DNA of 52,456 bases from Nocardioides sp. (GTDB lineage: Bacteria > Actinomycetota > Actinomycetes > Propionibacteriales > Nocardioidaceae), in assembly GCF_014360585.1 (NCBI RefSeq), contig NZ_JACIXG010000033.1, forward strand, positions 1 through 52,456, written 5' to 3'. Each line of letters begins with the position of its first letter. The first letter of the stretch is position 1. Made by a program: the position numbers and the translations under genes. This document shows positions 33,821-42,772 of this stretch, piece by piece. The notes under the pieces were generated by a model, which was not told the origin of the DNA, ran no database searches, and was given only the letters and a program-made list of their open reading frames with translations.

Positions 33821-34806
33821 GCGTCCGTACGCCCTCCCAGAACGCCGCCCGAGGCCTGATCGGCACCATGGCGATCGCCCTGGTGGTCACCGCCAGCCTC
33901 AACTACAACAAGCTCCCGCTCGTGGGCAACGGTGACATCATCCACGCCGCCTTCACCGAGGCCGGTGGCCTCAAAGGTGGAGATGCCGTGATGGTCTCCG
34001 GCGCCCAGGTGGGCAAGGTTCGTGACGTCCGTCTCGATGGCGACGAGGTCGTCGCCGACTTGGTCGTCACCGAAGGTGATGTCGACCTCGGCGGCAAGAC
34101 CGAGGCACGCATCATCACGGTCACGCTCCTCGGCCGGGCCGCCGTCGAGCTCGTCCCCTCCGGCAGCGGGCGGCTGAGTGCCGGTGACACGATCCCGACC
34201 TCCCGGACGTCCTCGCCCTACAACCTCACCGCCACGCTGAACGAACTGACGACGACCACGGCGGACATCGACAAGGCACAGCTGGCCGGCGCGCTCGACC
34301 AGGCCAGCGCGGCTCTGAGCGGAACCCACGACGACGTCGGGCCCGCTCTGCGAGGTGTCACTGAGCTCACCGCCGCCGTCGAACAGAACGACGACCAACT
34401 TCGCGCCCTGCTCGCCCGCGCCTCACGGGTCTCGGGCGTCCTCGCCAGTCGCAACGAGCAGATCGAGACCCTACTTGTCTCCGGACAGTCGCTGCTCCAG
34501 CAGCTCAACGCTCGCCAGGCCGTCGTAGTGAGCCTGCTTAGCAGCGTGCAGGACCTCTCCACGCAGCTGCGTGGACTCGTCGACGACAACCGGGCCACCC
34601 TCGGCCCGGCACTGGACCAGCTCGATGCGGTGGTCACTCTGCTCAACCGGAACAAGGCGGCTCTCCAGGACGCCATCACCGGCCTACGCGGGTACGTCAC
34701 CGGGTTCGGGGAGGCCATCTCGACCGGACCGTGGTTCGACGCGTACATCCAGAACCTCACCTCGCCAGGCACGCTGGTGCCGATCGTCTCGGGGGTCGTG
34801 AAATGA
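33817..34806 (+). CDS. mceC: MceC-type substrate-binding protein
   Basis: 329 aa. Anchor segment around residues 12-30, MCE domain with AAFTEAGGLKGGDAVMVSGA and VTLLGRAAVELVPSG, then a long helical region rich in Asp/Leu/Gln. ATG 33817 overlaps the mceB stop; the longer open frame upstream is a different frame from mceB and has no start signal. It lies in the canonical third position. Confidence 0.94.
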   Translation: MSVRTPSQNAARGLIGTMAIALVVTASLNYNKLPLVGNGDIIHAAFTEAGGLKGGDAVMVSGAQVGKVRDVRLDGDEVVADLVVTEGDVDLGGKTEARIITVTLLGRAAVELVPSGSGRLSAGDTIPTSRTSSPYNLTATLNELTTTTADIDKAQLAGALDQASAALSGTHDDVGPALRGVTELTAAVEQNDDQLRALLARASRVSGVLASRNEQIETLLVSGQSLLQQLNARQAVVVSLLSSVQDLSTQLRGLVDDNRATLGPALDQLDAVVTLLNRNKAALQDAITGLRGYVTGFGEAISTGPWFDAYIQNLTSPGTLVPIVSGVVK

Positions 34807-36035
34807 CCAACTCCTCCAGTCTCCTGCTGCGCCGTGTCCTGATCGGGCTCGCGCTACTGCTCCTCGCCACGGGCGGCTACTACACGGTCAAGGACACCCG
34901 CTCGACGGTGCTGACCGCGGTCTTCAGCAACGCCGACGGGCTCTACGAGGGCGACGACGTCAAGGTCCTCGGCGTCGCCGTCGGCCGGGTCACCGAGGTC
35001 GATCCGCAAGACGACGGCGTACATGTGAGGATCGAGGTCGAGGGCGGGCAGCGGATTCCGGCCGAGGCCAACGCCGCGATCGTCTCCCCGAGCCTGGTCA
35101 GCGGACGGTTCGTCCAGCTCTCACCGGCCTACACCGACGGCCCGGCGATGCCCGACGGTGGCCAGATCCAGCTGGACCGCACCGCGGTGCCGGTCTCGTT
35201 CGACGAGGTCAAGAAGCAGCTCACCGACCTCGCCACCGCGCTCGCTCCCGATGGCTCCGGCAAGCAGCCGCTCCGGACCGCCATCGAGACCCTGGACGCC
35301 AACCTCCGCAACGGCAACGCCGAGCAACTGAGCGAGGCAGTTGAGGGGCTCCGCAGCGCCACCGCGACCCTCTCGGACGGGCGCGCCGACATGTTCACGA
35401 CCGTCTCCAACCTGAACAGCTTCACCAAGAACCTCGCTGTCAACGATGCCGCCGTGGCCGGGTTCACCGAGCAGCTCAGCGAGGTCTCCGCGGTGTTGGC
35501 CGCCAACCGGCGCGAGCTCACCAAGGCGATCGAGGAGCTCTCCGCGGCACTGGTGGCGACGGGTGAGCTCACCCACGACAACCGCGGCAGGATCAAGAAC
35601 TCCGTACGCGACCTGAACCTGCTCAGCGCTGCCCTCGCGGACCGATCCAACCAGCTGGCGGCGATCCTGCACATGGCTCCGACGGCCTTGATCGATCTCT
35701 TCAACGTCATCGACAAGCAGGCAATCACCGGCCGGGCCTCACTGACCGGGCTCAACGACGCCGCCCAGCTCGTCTGCGGCGCCGTGCTCGGTGCCGGCGG
35801 CACGGCACAGCAGTGCCGTGATGCGCTCGCGCCGCTTGTCGACCTGATCAAGACCGCCCAGCAAGGCACGACCGGGCCAGGCGCGACGGGGCCAGGCACG
35901 GGGCAGCCAGAGATGGACCCACCGGCCGACCCGGGGCGACCGCCGACACCGCTCCCTGACCTGGGCTCGGGCCTCGACGGGGTACAACCCCTCTTGCCCG
36001 GCCTGCTCGGCACCGACCTCGGAGGCGACCGATGA
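34803..36035 (+). CDS. mceD: MceD-type substrate-binding protein
   Basis: 410 aa. Anchor RRVLIGLALLLLATGGYYTV, MCE domain with VFSNADGLYEGDDVKVLGVA and SPSLVSGRFVQLSP, and helical tunnel region. The C-terminal 60 residues are Pro/Gly/Thr-rich (TGPGATGPGTGQP), a low-complexity tail usual in MceD proteins and probably disordered outside the membrane. Overlaps both neighbours by four bases. Confidence 0.94.
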   Translation: MTNSSSLLLRRVLIGLALLLLATGGYYTVKDTRSTVLTAVFSNADGLYEGDDVKVLGVAVGRVTEVDPQDDGVHVRIEVEGGQRIPAEANAAIVSPSLVSGRFVQLSPAYTDGPAMPDGGQIQLDRTAVPVSFDEVKKQLTDLATALAPDGSGKQPLRTAIETLDANLRNGNAEQLSEAVEGLRSATATLSDGRADMFTTVSNLNSFTKNLAVNDAAVAGFTEQLSEVSAVLAANRRELTKAIEELSAALVATGELTHDNRGRIKNSVRDLNLLSAALADRSNQLAAILHMAPTALIDLFNVIDKQAITGRASLTGLNDAAQLVCGAVLGAGGTAQQCRDALAPLVDLIKTAQQGTTGPGATGPGTGQPEMDPPADPGRPPTPLPDLGSGLDGVQPLLPGLLGTDLGGDR

Positions 36036-37174
36036 AGACACAGATCCTGGCCACCATGGCCGCAATCGTGGTCGGCCTGACCGGCTGCACGAGCCTCCAG
36101 CCGAACGATCACACACTTCCCGGCCAGCCCGGCGTCGGCGGGGACGGCTACACCGTCACCGTCACCTTCGACGAGGTCGCGAACCTGGTGCCGAACTCCG
36201 CCGTGCAGATGGACAACGTCGTCATCGGCACCGTCGCCGGCATCAGCGTCTCGGACTGGCAGGCAAAGGTCCGGCTCCGGCTGATGAAATCTGCCCGCGT
36301 CCCGGCCGATGCCACCTTCGCGATCGGACAGAAGACCCTGCTCGGCGCCCAGTACATCGACGTCAGCGCGCCCGGGCCAGCCCCGACACCGAGCAGCGCC
36401 GACAGCATCGCGGCAGCGGCGGAGCGGACCGAGATACTGCAGCACGGCGCCCGGGTTCCGGTCACCCAGACCGGTACCTACCCGGCCACCGAGCAGGTCC
36501 TCGGCGCGGTGGCGCTACTGCTCAACAACGGCGGGTTGTCGCAGATCGAGACCATCACCTCCGAGCTGGCGACCGCGCTGGACGACCGGGTCCCCGACAC
36601 CCGCAACCTGGTGCGACGGACCAACGAGCTGCTCGCGGTGCTCGACGATAACAAGAGTGAGATCGTGCAGGCGCTCGAGGCGCTCGACCGGCTCTCCGCC
36701 GGCCTCGCTAAGGACCGGACGGTCCTGGCGAACGCGATCGACGATATCGCTCCGGGGCTGCGTGCGCTCGAGGAGGAGCGGGAGAGCCTCGTCCGCGCTG
36801 TCACCCGGACCGGCGAGACCGGAGATCGGGCGACCAAGGTCATCCGGGCCAGCCGTACGGCTCTCCTCACGAACCTGGACGCCCTGCGGCCCATCCTGAC
36901 CAGCCTCGGCAAGGTCGGCGACTCCATCCCCGAGGCGCTCAAGCTCGCTCTGACCATCCCGTTCCCCGCGATGACCACGACCAACGCGCTGCGTGGCGAC
37001 TACGCCAACCTCTTCGCGACGCTCGACCTCCGCGGCTCGAGCCTCACCGAAACCTGGCTCACCGGATTCGGGCCGACCGGCCTGCCTCCCGTTGGCGCCG
37101 CCCCCACGTCGACACCCATCCCGAGCACGTCCGACGACAGCGGCTGCCTGATGGCGAACCTGGGGGGCTGCTGA
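36032..37174 (+). CDS. mceE: MceE-type lipoprotein
   Basis: 380 aa. The signal peptide ends in a lipobox LTGC with Cys19 as the lipid-anchored residue, the defining feature of the E subunit. The MCE domain (about 40-115) includes FDEVANLVPNSAVQMDNVVI and IGQKTLLGAQYIDVS. A helical region and a Ser/Pro/Thr tail ending SGCLMANLGGC follow. Overlaps mceD by four bases and mceF by one. Confidence 0.95.
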   Translation: MKTQILATMAAIVVGLTGCTSLQPNDHTLPGQPGVGGDGYTVTVTFDEVANLVPNSAVQMDNVVIGTVAGISVSDWQAKVRLRLMKSARVPADATFAIGQKTLLGAQYIDVSAPGPAPTPSSADSIAAAAERTEILQHGARVPVTQTGTYPATEQVLGAVALLLNNGGLSQIETITSELATALDDRVPDTRNLVRRTNELLAVLDDNKSEIVQALEALDRLSAGLAKDRTVLANAIDDIAPGLRALEEERESLVRAVTRTGETGDRATKVIRASRTALLTNLDALRPILTSLGKVGDSIPEALKLALTIPFPAMTTTNALRGDYANLFATLDLRGSSLTETWLTGFGPTGLPPVGAAPTSTPIPSTSDDSGCLMANLGGC

Positions 37175-38478
37175 TGCTGCTGACGAGACTGGTGAAGCGG
37201 CAGTTGGGCGTCTTCGCCTGCCTGACGGCTCTCGCGCTCGGGCTGATGGTCTTCACCTATGCGAGAGTCCCGGCGATGCTCGGCATCGGGGTCTACCAGG
37301 TCACCGCCGAGTTCAAAGATGCCAGCGGGCTCTACGAGAGCGCCCTGGTCACCTATCGGGGCGTCAAGGTCGGGCAGGTGACCGACCTTGAGGTGACCCC
37401 GCGAGCAGCCGTCGCCACTCTTCGTCTCGATGATGGCACCAGGATCCCCGGCAACGTTGACGCTGAGCTCCACAGCACCTCCGCGGTGGGGGAGCAGTAC
37501 GTCTCCCTGGTCTCGCCGTCGACCACCAAGGCGGCCTTGAGCGCCGGGGACGTGCTACCAACTTCACGCACCGTCGACATGCCCCAGATCGCGCCCGTCC
37601 TGGATGCCGTCAACCACCTGCTTGAGTCCGTGCCGCAGCGACAGACACGCAACGTACTGGATCAGGTCGACACCGGCCTCGGGTCGAGCAGCGAGGACGT
37701 CGGCCGGCTGATCGAGGAATCCAGCACGCTCTTGGACACAGCCCAGCAGGAGGTCACCTCGACGACCGAGCTGATCCGCGCCCTGGAGCCGGTGCTCGCC
37801 ACCCAGCAGGAGATGGCGCCGCAGACCGTGTCGTCGATGTCGTCGCTCCGCGCGCTCACCAAGGAGCTCGCGGCGAACGACGCCGACCTGCGCTCGCTGC
37901 TCCGCGACGGGCGTACGGGTCTGGACAGCACCGCCGCGACAGTTGATGACCTCCAGACCACGCTGCCGATGCTCTTGGACAACTTGATGGTCAACGGCGA
38001 GGTGCTCAACACCTATCTTCCGCAGCTTCAGCAGACCCTGGTCGTGTACCCCGCCACGATCGGACGACTTCAACAGACGGTCAATCCGCGGGCGAAGGAG
38101 GGCGACGTGAAGCTGGACCTACGCGCAGGCGTCAACAATCCACCGTCATGCACGACGGGATACCTGTCCACCGACGATCGACGCAGCCCGTCCGAAGAGA
38201 ACGTACGCAAGGTCGACCCGCTCGCGCACTGCGAGACCGCGCCCAGCGACCCGTCTTCGGTGCGGGGCGCTCGCAACCAGCCGTGTCCGAATTCCAGCGC
38301 GCGGGGCCATCTACCCTCCTCGTGCGGGCTGGAGTTCGGCAAGGGGCGCTGGCCCGAGGGCGACGATCCGAACGCGCCAAAGGCTCCGGCAGGTGAGCCG
38401 TCGTCGACGGGGACGACGGACGCATCTGAGGACAACTCCTGGAAGCAGTTGTTCCTCGAGCCGGTCGGGCTGTGGTGA
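37174..38478 (+). CDS. mceF: MceF-type substrate-binding protein
   Basis: 434 aa. Anchor near residues 9-28 (LGVFACLTALALGLMVFTYA), MCE domain with EFKDASGLYESALVTYRGVK and STSAVGEQYVSLVSP, helical region, and a long hydrophilic C-terminus with several Cys (PPSCTTGY, ALAHCETAP-like, NQPCPNSSARG). The last of the six mce genes; the Mce-associated gene starts within its stop. Confidence 0.94.
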   Translation: MLLTRLVKRQLGVFACLTALALGLMVFTYARVPAMLGIGVYQVTAEFKDASGLYESALVTYRGVKVGQVTDLEVTPRAAVATLRLDDGTRIPGNVDAELHSTSAVGEQYVSLVSPSTTKAALSAGDVLPTSRTVDMPQIAPVLDAVNHLLESVPQRQTRNVLDQVDTGLGSSSEDVGRLIEESSTLLDTAQQEVTSTTELIRALEPVLATQQEMAPQTVSSMSSLRALTKELAANDADLRSLLRDGRTGLDSTAATVDDLQTTLPMLLDNLMVNGEVLNTYLPQLQQTLVVYPATIGRLQQTVNPRAKEGDVKLDLRAGVNNPPSCTTGYLSTDDRRSPSEENVRKVDPLAHCETAPSDPSSVRGARNQPCPNSSARGHLPSSCGLEFGKGRWPEGDDPNAPKAPAGEPSSTGTTDASEDNSWKQLFLEPVGLW

Positions 38479-38966
38479 CGATGTCCAGACTCTCCACAAG
38501 GACCTTCGTGCTCCTGCTGGTGCTAGGCATCGGGCTGCTCGTGTTCGCCGGGCAGCGCGCTTGGTCCTGGCGCGAGGACGTAAGCGCGGAGCATCAGCGA
38601 GCGGCGGCCGTCTCGGCGGCTTCCACCGAGGTCACCCGACTGATCTCGGTCAGCGCAGAGGACTCGGAGGCGGCCTTCGAGTCCCTTCTCGACGGCGCGA
38701 CCGCCTCCTTCCGCAGCGACCTGAAGCAGCAGGCAAGTGCGCTGCAGAAGGCGCTGAAGGCCAACAAGGTCGACGCCGAGGGCGAGGTCGTCTCGGCCGG
38801 TGTGGCGCGCTCGACCGACGAGCAGGCGACGGTGTACATCGCGGCGACCGGCACGGTGTCGAACTCGGGCACGAAGGCACCACAGCAACGTGACTACCGG
38901 GTCAAGGTCGAGATGCGGAACGTCGAGGGCCGCTGGCTCGTATCCGGACTGGAGTTCATCCCGTGA
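38475..38966 (+). CDS. Mce-associated membrane protein (first)
   Basis: 163 aa. One N-terminal membrane segment (TRTFVLLLVLGIGLLVFAG) and an extracytoplasmic NTF2/SnoaL-like domain ending VEMRNVEGRWLVSGLEFIP, the typical form of Mce-associated (Mas/Mam) proteins. GTG at 38475 overlaps the mceF stop; GTG 38472 and ATG 38481 are alternatives. Probably stabilises the Mce complex. Confidence 0.88.
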   Translation: MTMSRLSTRTFVLLLVLGIGLLVFAGQRAWSWREDVSAEHQRAAAVSAASTEVTRLISVSAEDSEAAFESLLDGATASFRSDLKQQASALQKALKANKVDAEGEVVSAGVARSTDEQATVYIAATGTVSNSGTKAPQQRDYRVKVEMRNVEGRWLVSGLEFIP

Positions 38967-39547
38967 CCATCGATGAGACCGAGATGCCAACAGCCCTCTC
39001 AGAAGAGACCGAGGTGGACGAGCACGTGGACAAGTCGCGACCGCCCGAATCCGGTCGGCTCCGGCTCGACCTGGGGGGAAGACTGCTGCGCTGGGCGGTC
39101 GTGCTGCTCGTGATCGTCGGACTGGCCGCGGCGATAACCTTCGCCGCGCTCGCCGGTCACGCCTCGGACCGCGCTCGGGACCGAACCGATGCGCTCGCCA
39201 CGGCCAAGAGCCGGGTGCCCGTCCTGCTGAGCTACGACCACCGCACGCTCGAAGCAGACCTCGACCGGTCCAAGAACCAGACCACCGGCCGGTTTCGCAC
39301 CGACTACACCAAGCTGCTCGAAGGCCCTGTCGCCAAGGCAGCGACCCAGAAACAGATCTCCACGAAGGCGACCCTCTCCGGGGCAGGCGTCGTCGAGGTC
39401 GCCGGGCCGCGGGTCACGGTCCTGGTCTTCATCACGCAGACCACGATCGCGCCTGGAGCCGAGCCCAGCGTCAGTGCATCGCGCGTCGAGGTGAAGATGC
39501 AAAGGGTCGGCAACGGCTGGAAGGTGGCTGGGCTCACGCCCCGCTGA
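38963..39547 (+). CDS. Mce-associated membrane protein (second)
   Basis: 194 aa. A charged N-terminal region of about 40 residues, one membrane segment (WAVVLLVIVGLAAAITFAAL), then the same domain type as the preceding protein, ending VEVKMQRVGNGWKVAGLTPR. GTG start overlapping the previous stop. Paired Mas proteins after mceF are common in mce operons. Confidence 0.88.
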   Translation: MTIDETEMPTALSEETEVDEHVDKSRPPESGRLRLDLGGRLLRWAVVLLVIVGLAAAITFAALAGHASDRARDRTDALATAKSRVPVLLSYDHRTLEADLDRSKNQTTGRFRTDYTKLLEGPVAKAATQKQISTKATLSGAGVVEVAGPRVTVLVFITQTTIAPGAEPSVSASRVEVKMQRVGNGWKVAGLTPR

Positions 39548-39579
39548 CCGGACGACAACCCGCGAGTGGAGGCATTGGT

Positions 39580-40599
39580 ATGGGTGTAGACGTAAAGATC
39601 GAAGGGCTGACCAAGAGCTTTGGTAAGCAGCTCATCTGGAAGGATGTCACGCTGACGCTGCCTGCGGGCGAGATCAGCGTGATGCTCGGGCCGTCCGGCA
39701 CGGGTAAGTCCGTGCTCCTGAAGACGCTGATCGGTCTGATCAAGCCCGACACGGGCTCGGTGGTCATCGAGGGCGTCGACATCGCCAGCTGTTCGGAGCG
39801 AGACCTCTACGAGGTCCGCAAGCTGTTCGGCGTGCTGTTCCAGGACGGCGCCATGTTCGGTTCGATGGACCTGTTCGACAACGTCGCGTTCCCCCTTCGT
39901 GAGCACACGAAGAAGAGCGAGTCCGAGATTCGCAACATCGTCATGGAGAAGATGGACCTGGTCGGTCTCATCGGCGCCGAGAACAAGCTTCCCGGTGAGA
40001 TCTCCGGTGGTATGCGCAAGCGTGCCGGTCTGGCGCGCGCTCTGGTCCTCGACCCCGAGATCCTGCTGATCGACGAGCCCGACTCCGGTCTGGACCCGGT
40101 GCGTACGGCGTTCATCAACCAGCTCTTCATCGACCTGAACGCGCAGATCGACGCGACCTTCCTGATCGTCACCCACGACATCAACTCGACGCGTACGGTG
40201 CCGGACAACATCGGCCTGCTCTACCACAAGCACCTGGCCATGTACGGACCCCGCGAGATGCTGCTGAGCTCCGAGGAGCCGGTGGTGCGGCAGTTCCTCA
40301 ACGCCCAGACGATCGGCCCGATCGGCATGTCGGAGGAGAAGGACGCCGACGAGCTGGCCGCCGAGAAGGACATGGGCCTGCCGCCGCTGCCGCCGATCCC
40401 GATGCAGCTCGAGCCGTCCAACGGCATTCCTCGCAAGTACCAGCGTCCGCCGGGCGCCTGGTGCCGCGAGAACGGTGTCACCCCGCCGCCGGGGTCGTTC
40501 CAGCCCGACGAGACACAGGCCTTATCTGGCGCTCGTGTACTTCAGATGGAGTCGTCGCGACCGTCCGTAGCAGGGACGTCTGGCGAGTTGTTCACGTAG
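39580..40599 (+). CDS. mceG: Mce-system ATPase (MceG/MlaF)
   Basis: 339 aa ABC ATPase. Walker A is GPSGTGKS (about 44-51), the signature is ISGGMRKRAGLARAL, Walker B is ILLIDEPDSGLD and the H-loop is IVTHD. EHTKKSESEIR and RQFLNAQTIGPIGMSEEKDA are strongly MceG-like. It energises the YrbE pair. In mycobacteria mceG is unlinked; here it closes the operon. Its codons use noticeably more third-position T than the mce genes before it, and the last ~40 residues (after FQPDETQ) do not look like MceG, suggesting a different history or an altered C-terminus. Confidence 0.95.
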   Translation: MGVDVKIEGLTKSFGKQLIWKDVTLTLPAGEISVMLGPSGTGKSVLLKTLIGLIKPDTGSVVIEGVDIASCSERDLYEVRKLFGVLFQDGAMFGSMDLFDNVAFPLREHTKKSESEIRNIVMEKMDLVGLIGAENKLPGEISGGMRKRAGLARALVLDPEILLIDEPDSGLDPVRTAFINQLFIDLNAQIDATFLIVTHDINSTRTVPDNIGLLYHKHLAMYGPREMLLSSEEPVVRQFLNAQTIGPIGMSEEKDADELAAEKDMGLPPLPPIPMQLEPSNGIPRKYQRPPGAWCRENGVTPPPGSFQPDETQALSGARVLQMESSRPSVAGTSGELFT

Positions 40600-40623
40600 A
40601 AACGCTCGCCGCCGACGTTTCTA
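40597..40623. terminator. Inverted repeat at the end of the mce operon
   Basis: TAGAAACG (40597-40604) and CGTTTCTA (40616-40623) are exact reverse complements with an 11-base loop, and the first arm includes the MceG stop codon. The position fits a transcription terminator; the poly-T tail is weak. I see no gene in the following ~180 bases. Confidence 0.45.
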
Positions 40624-40808
40624 GCGGTTCTTGTCGCAGCGAGACCGGGTTGGACTGATCGCTCAACTGTTGGCACAGTCGGCCATGGTTTCCGCTGCAG
40701 GCGGCATCTCATACTGCTGCTTCGCCCGAATCACATCGAGGCACGGCCACCATAGCCGCGATGGGCCACGACCATCCCGGTAGTCACATCGCTGCCTGAG
40801 ACTGTCGG

Positions 40809-41135
40809 TCAGACCTCGGAACTCGCGTTCGCGGTTGGCGGAGCGAAACAGCAGGCGAAAGCATCGAGACCCTCGGCGGCTGCATCGAGCAGCGCGGGAA
40901 TCGCATCGTCCTCGAAGTCATCGGTGCCCACGTGTTCGGCCAGCCGCTCACGCGCCCGATCCAGGATGGTCCGACACAGCTCTGCCTTGGAGTCGAAATA
41001 CCTGTAGAGCACGACGCGCGTGCCCCGTGCCTCATCGGCGACATCGCCCGGGCTTGTCTCGGCGAAACCTCGTGGCGCGCAGGGCCGCGTTGGACGCGGG
41101 ACCGCTGTTGCCGGCGGGCACCTGAATTCGCAGAA
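40809..41135 (-). pseudogene. Decayed TetR-family regulator
   Basis: The minus strand encodes GFAETSPGDVADEARGTRVV then LYRYFDSKAELCRTILDRAR, a recognisable TetR helix-turn-helix and following helix. The expected preceding helix (PAGNSGPASNAALRA) is in another frame just upstream, and the ligand domain stops after about 65 residues instead of about 130. So the gene is both frameshifted and truncated. It marks the left edge of the decayed mobile region. Confidence 0.55.
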
Positions 41136-41271
41136 CCATCCCCGCCCGGTGTCGGCGCACCGCCGCTTTCGCCCCGCAAGTACTCGCACTTTTCACGCCA
41201 GCACCCGCTCGGTGGGCCAGCGCGCTCGCGCTGAGGCCGGATGCGTCGGGTTGCGTGGGTAGAACCGCGCG

Positions 41272-42286
41272 ATGAACTCAACGTCTCCAGTGCTCATCGA
41301 CTCCTATCCTCACCGCGGTACGCCGCTCACCGCGGAGGACGTCGAGCGGATCACCGCCGCGATCACCGCCCACCCACGCTGCGACCACCCGAACCGTCTA
41401 CGCCTCCGCCTGGCGCCGATGGGAACGCTGGTGCACGCACCGCGGCATCGCTCCGCTTGGCGAGGAGGGTCCCGGCGCCGGCCGTCGGGGCGCCGACCCG
41501 GTCGCGGTGTGCGCCTACCTCGCCGAGACAGCCGCTGACGGGCTCTCGGCCGCGACTGTCGACCTGGCTTGCTCCGCGATCGGCTACCACCACCGCTGTC
41601 GCGACCTGACCGATCCCACCGCGACCGTAGCCGTTCGCCAGGTACGCCGCGGCCTGCACCGCATCCTTGGGACCGCGCCACGCCGCCCCGCCCATCCAGT
41701 CGGCCCCGAAGAGATCGGCCAGCTCCTCGCCGCCATCGACCGTGACAGCCCGGTTGGTGCGCGAGACGCCGCGGTCATCCTGCTCGGCTTCGCCGGCGCG
41801 CTGCGCCGCTCCGAGCTCGCGAACCTCACCCTCGCCGACCTCGAACCCAAGCCCGGTGGACTGTTGCTCCGCCTGCGCCGCTCGAAGACCGACCCCGATG
41901 CTCGCGGGCAGGTCGTCGGGATCGCACCGGGCCGCCACCGCGACACCGACCCGATCACGGCGCTCGACGCCTGGCTCGCCCATCGAGGACCCGGGCAGGG
42001 CCCGGTCTTCACCAGCTTCCGCAACGGCGCTCCGCCGCTCCAACCGATCTCCGGCAACGTCGTCACGAGTGTCGTCAAGCGCTATGCCGTCGCCGCCGGG
42101 CTGACCGGCCGCATCACGGCTCACTCACTGCGCGCAGGACACGCCACCACCGCCGCCATGGCCGGTGTCGGCATCGACCGGATCGCCGCCCAGACCCGCC
42201 ACCGACGCATCGACATCCTCATCGACCGCTACATCCGACCCGCCCACGCACTCCACGCCACCTCCAGCAGCGCCCTCGGGCTGTAG
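41272..42286 (+). pseudogene. Tyrosine recombinase/integrase, frameshifted near its N-terminus
   Basis: The frame from ATG 41272 (MNSTSPVLIDSYPHRG, TAEDVERITAAITA) has the look of an integrase start. The continuation TTRTVYASAWRRWERWCTHR, CAYLAETAA is in the +1 frame from about 41375. The second frame holds the whole catalytic domain: GALRRSELANL (Arg), HSLRAGH (His-x-x-Arg), [16 protein letters not shown] (His and Tyr). One indel near 41365-41375 would restore a protein of about 337 aa. Translation from 41507 alone would give only the core-binding remainder and catalytic domain. Confidence 0.8.
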
Positions 42287-42393
42287 CCCGTGCATGTTCG
42301 GGAGCCCGGCAATCACCGAACACCTCTCGGTAGGCCGGACCCTTCTGGGGGCGGCGGGCCCGCGTGTGACACTGGATGAGAAGGGAGCCGGAG

Positions 42394-42613
42394 ATGACCG
42401 CCGAAGAAACATGGACCCCATTCGATCCCAGCAGACCAGAAGTGGTTCTGGATGCAGGCCTGGCAGAAGCGCGAGCAGGAGGTCGACGCCTACGTCGCAG
42501 CCGGCGAGTTGGACGTACATGACAACGCCGATGAGTTCCTTGCTCACCTCGGCGCGATCGACGCCCACCGCGTGGACGGGTCAGACTCCCGGCGCCGCGA
42601 CGACCAACCCTGA
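42394..42613 (+). pseudogene. Small antitoxin-like ORF with a one-base frameshift
   Basis: ATG 42394 is preceded by AAGGGAG and reads MTAEETWTPFDP. After one surplus A near 42430 the sequence continues in frame as ADQKWFWMQAWQKREQEVDA then YVAAGELDVHDNADEFLAHL, ending at TGA 42613. The combined ~73-residue product resembles short acidic antitoxin C-termini in actinobacteria (impression only). An intact 53-aa version could start at ATG 42452. The rest of 42287-42772 holds only the promoter element below. Confidence 0.45.
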
Positions 42614-42748
42614 CGGACCCATCGTCGGGCCAGGGCATGCTGGATCAATGCCATACATGCGGGCGTCGAGAGTGAATGGAATCGATCCAGGTAAAGCCAG
42701 CGACGCTGGCGGCACGGCGTGTGCGGTCCGGTGGGGATTCGATTTCCT

Positions 42749-42771
42749 AAAACGTACGATATTGTCGTTTT
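42749..42771. promoter_or_regulatory. AAAACG-N11-CGTTTT operator/promoter of the HTH-NTase gene
   Basis: A perfect 6+6 inverted repeat ends two bases before the ATG at 42773, in an unusually AT-rich patch. TACGAT (42755-42760) inside it could be a -10 box, placing the transcript start at or near the ATG. That would make the mRNA leaderless and the promoter directly blockable by the HTH of the encoded protein. Confidence 0.55.
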
Positions 42772-42772
42772 T

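Noticed and set aside
35129..36445. 438-aa minus-strand frame over mceD/mceE
   Set aside because: Shadow frame; crosses two overlapping real genes and has no motif.
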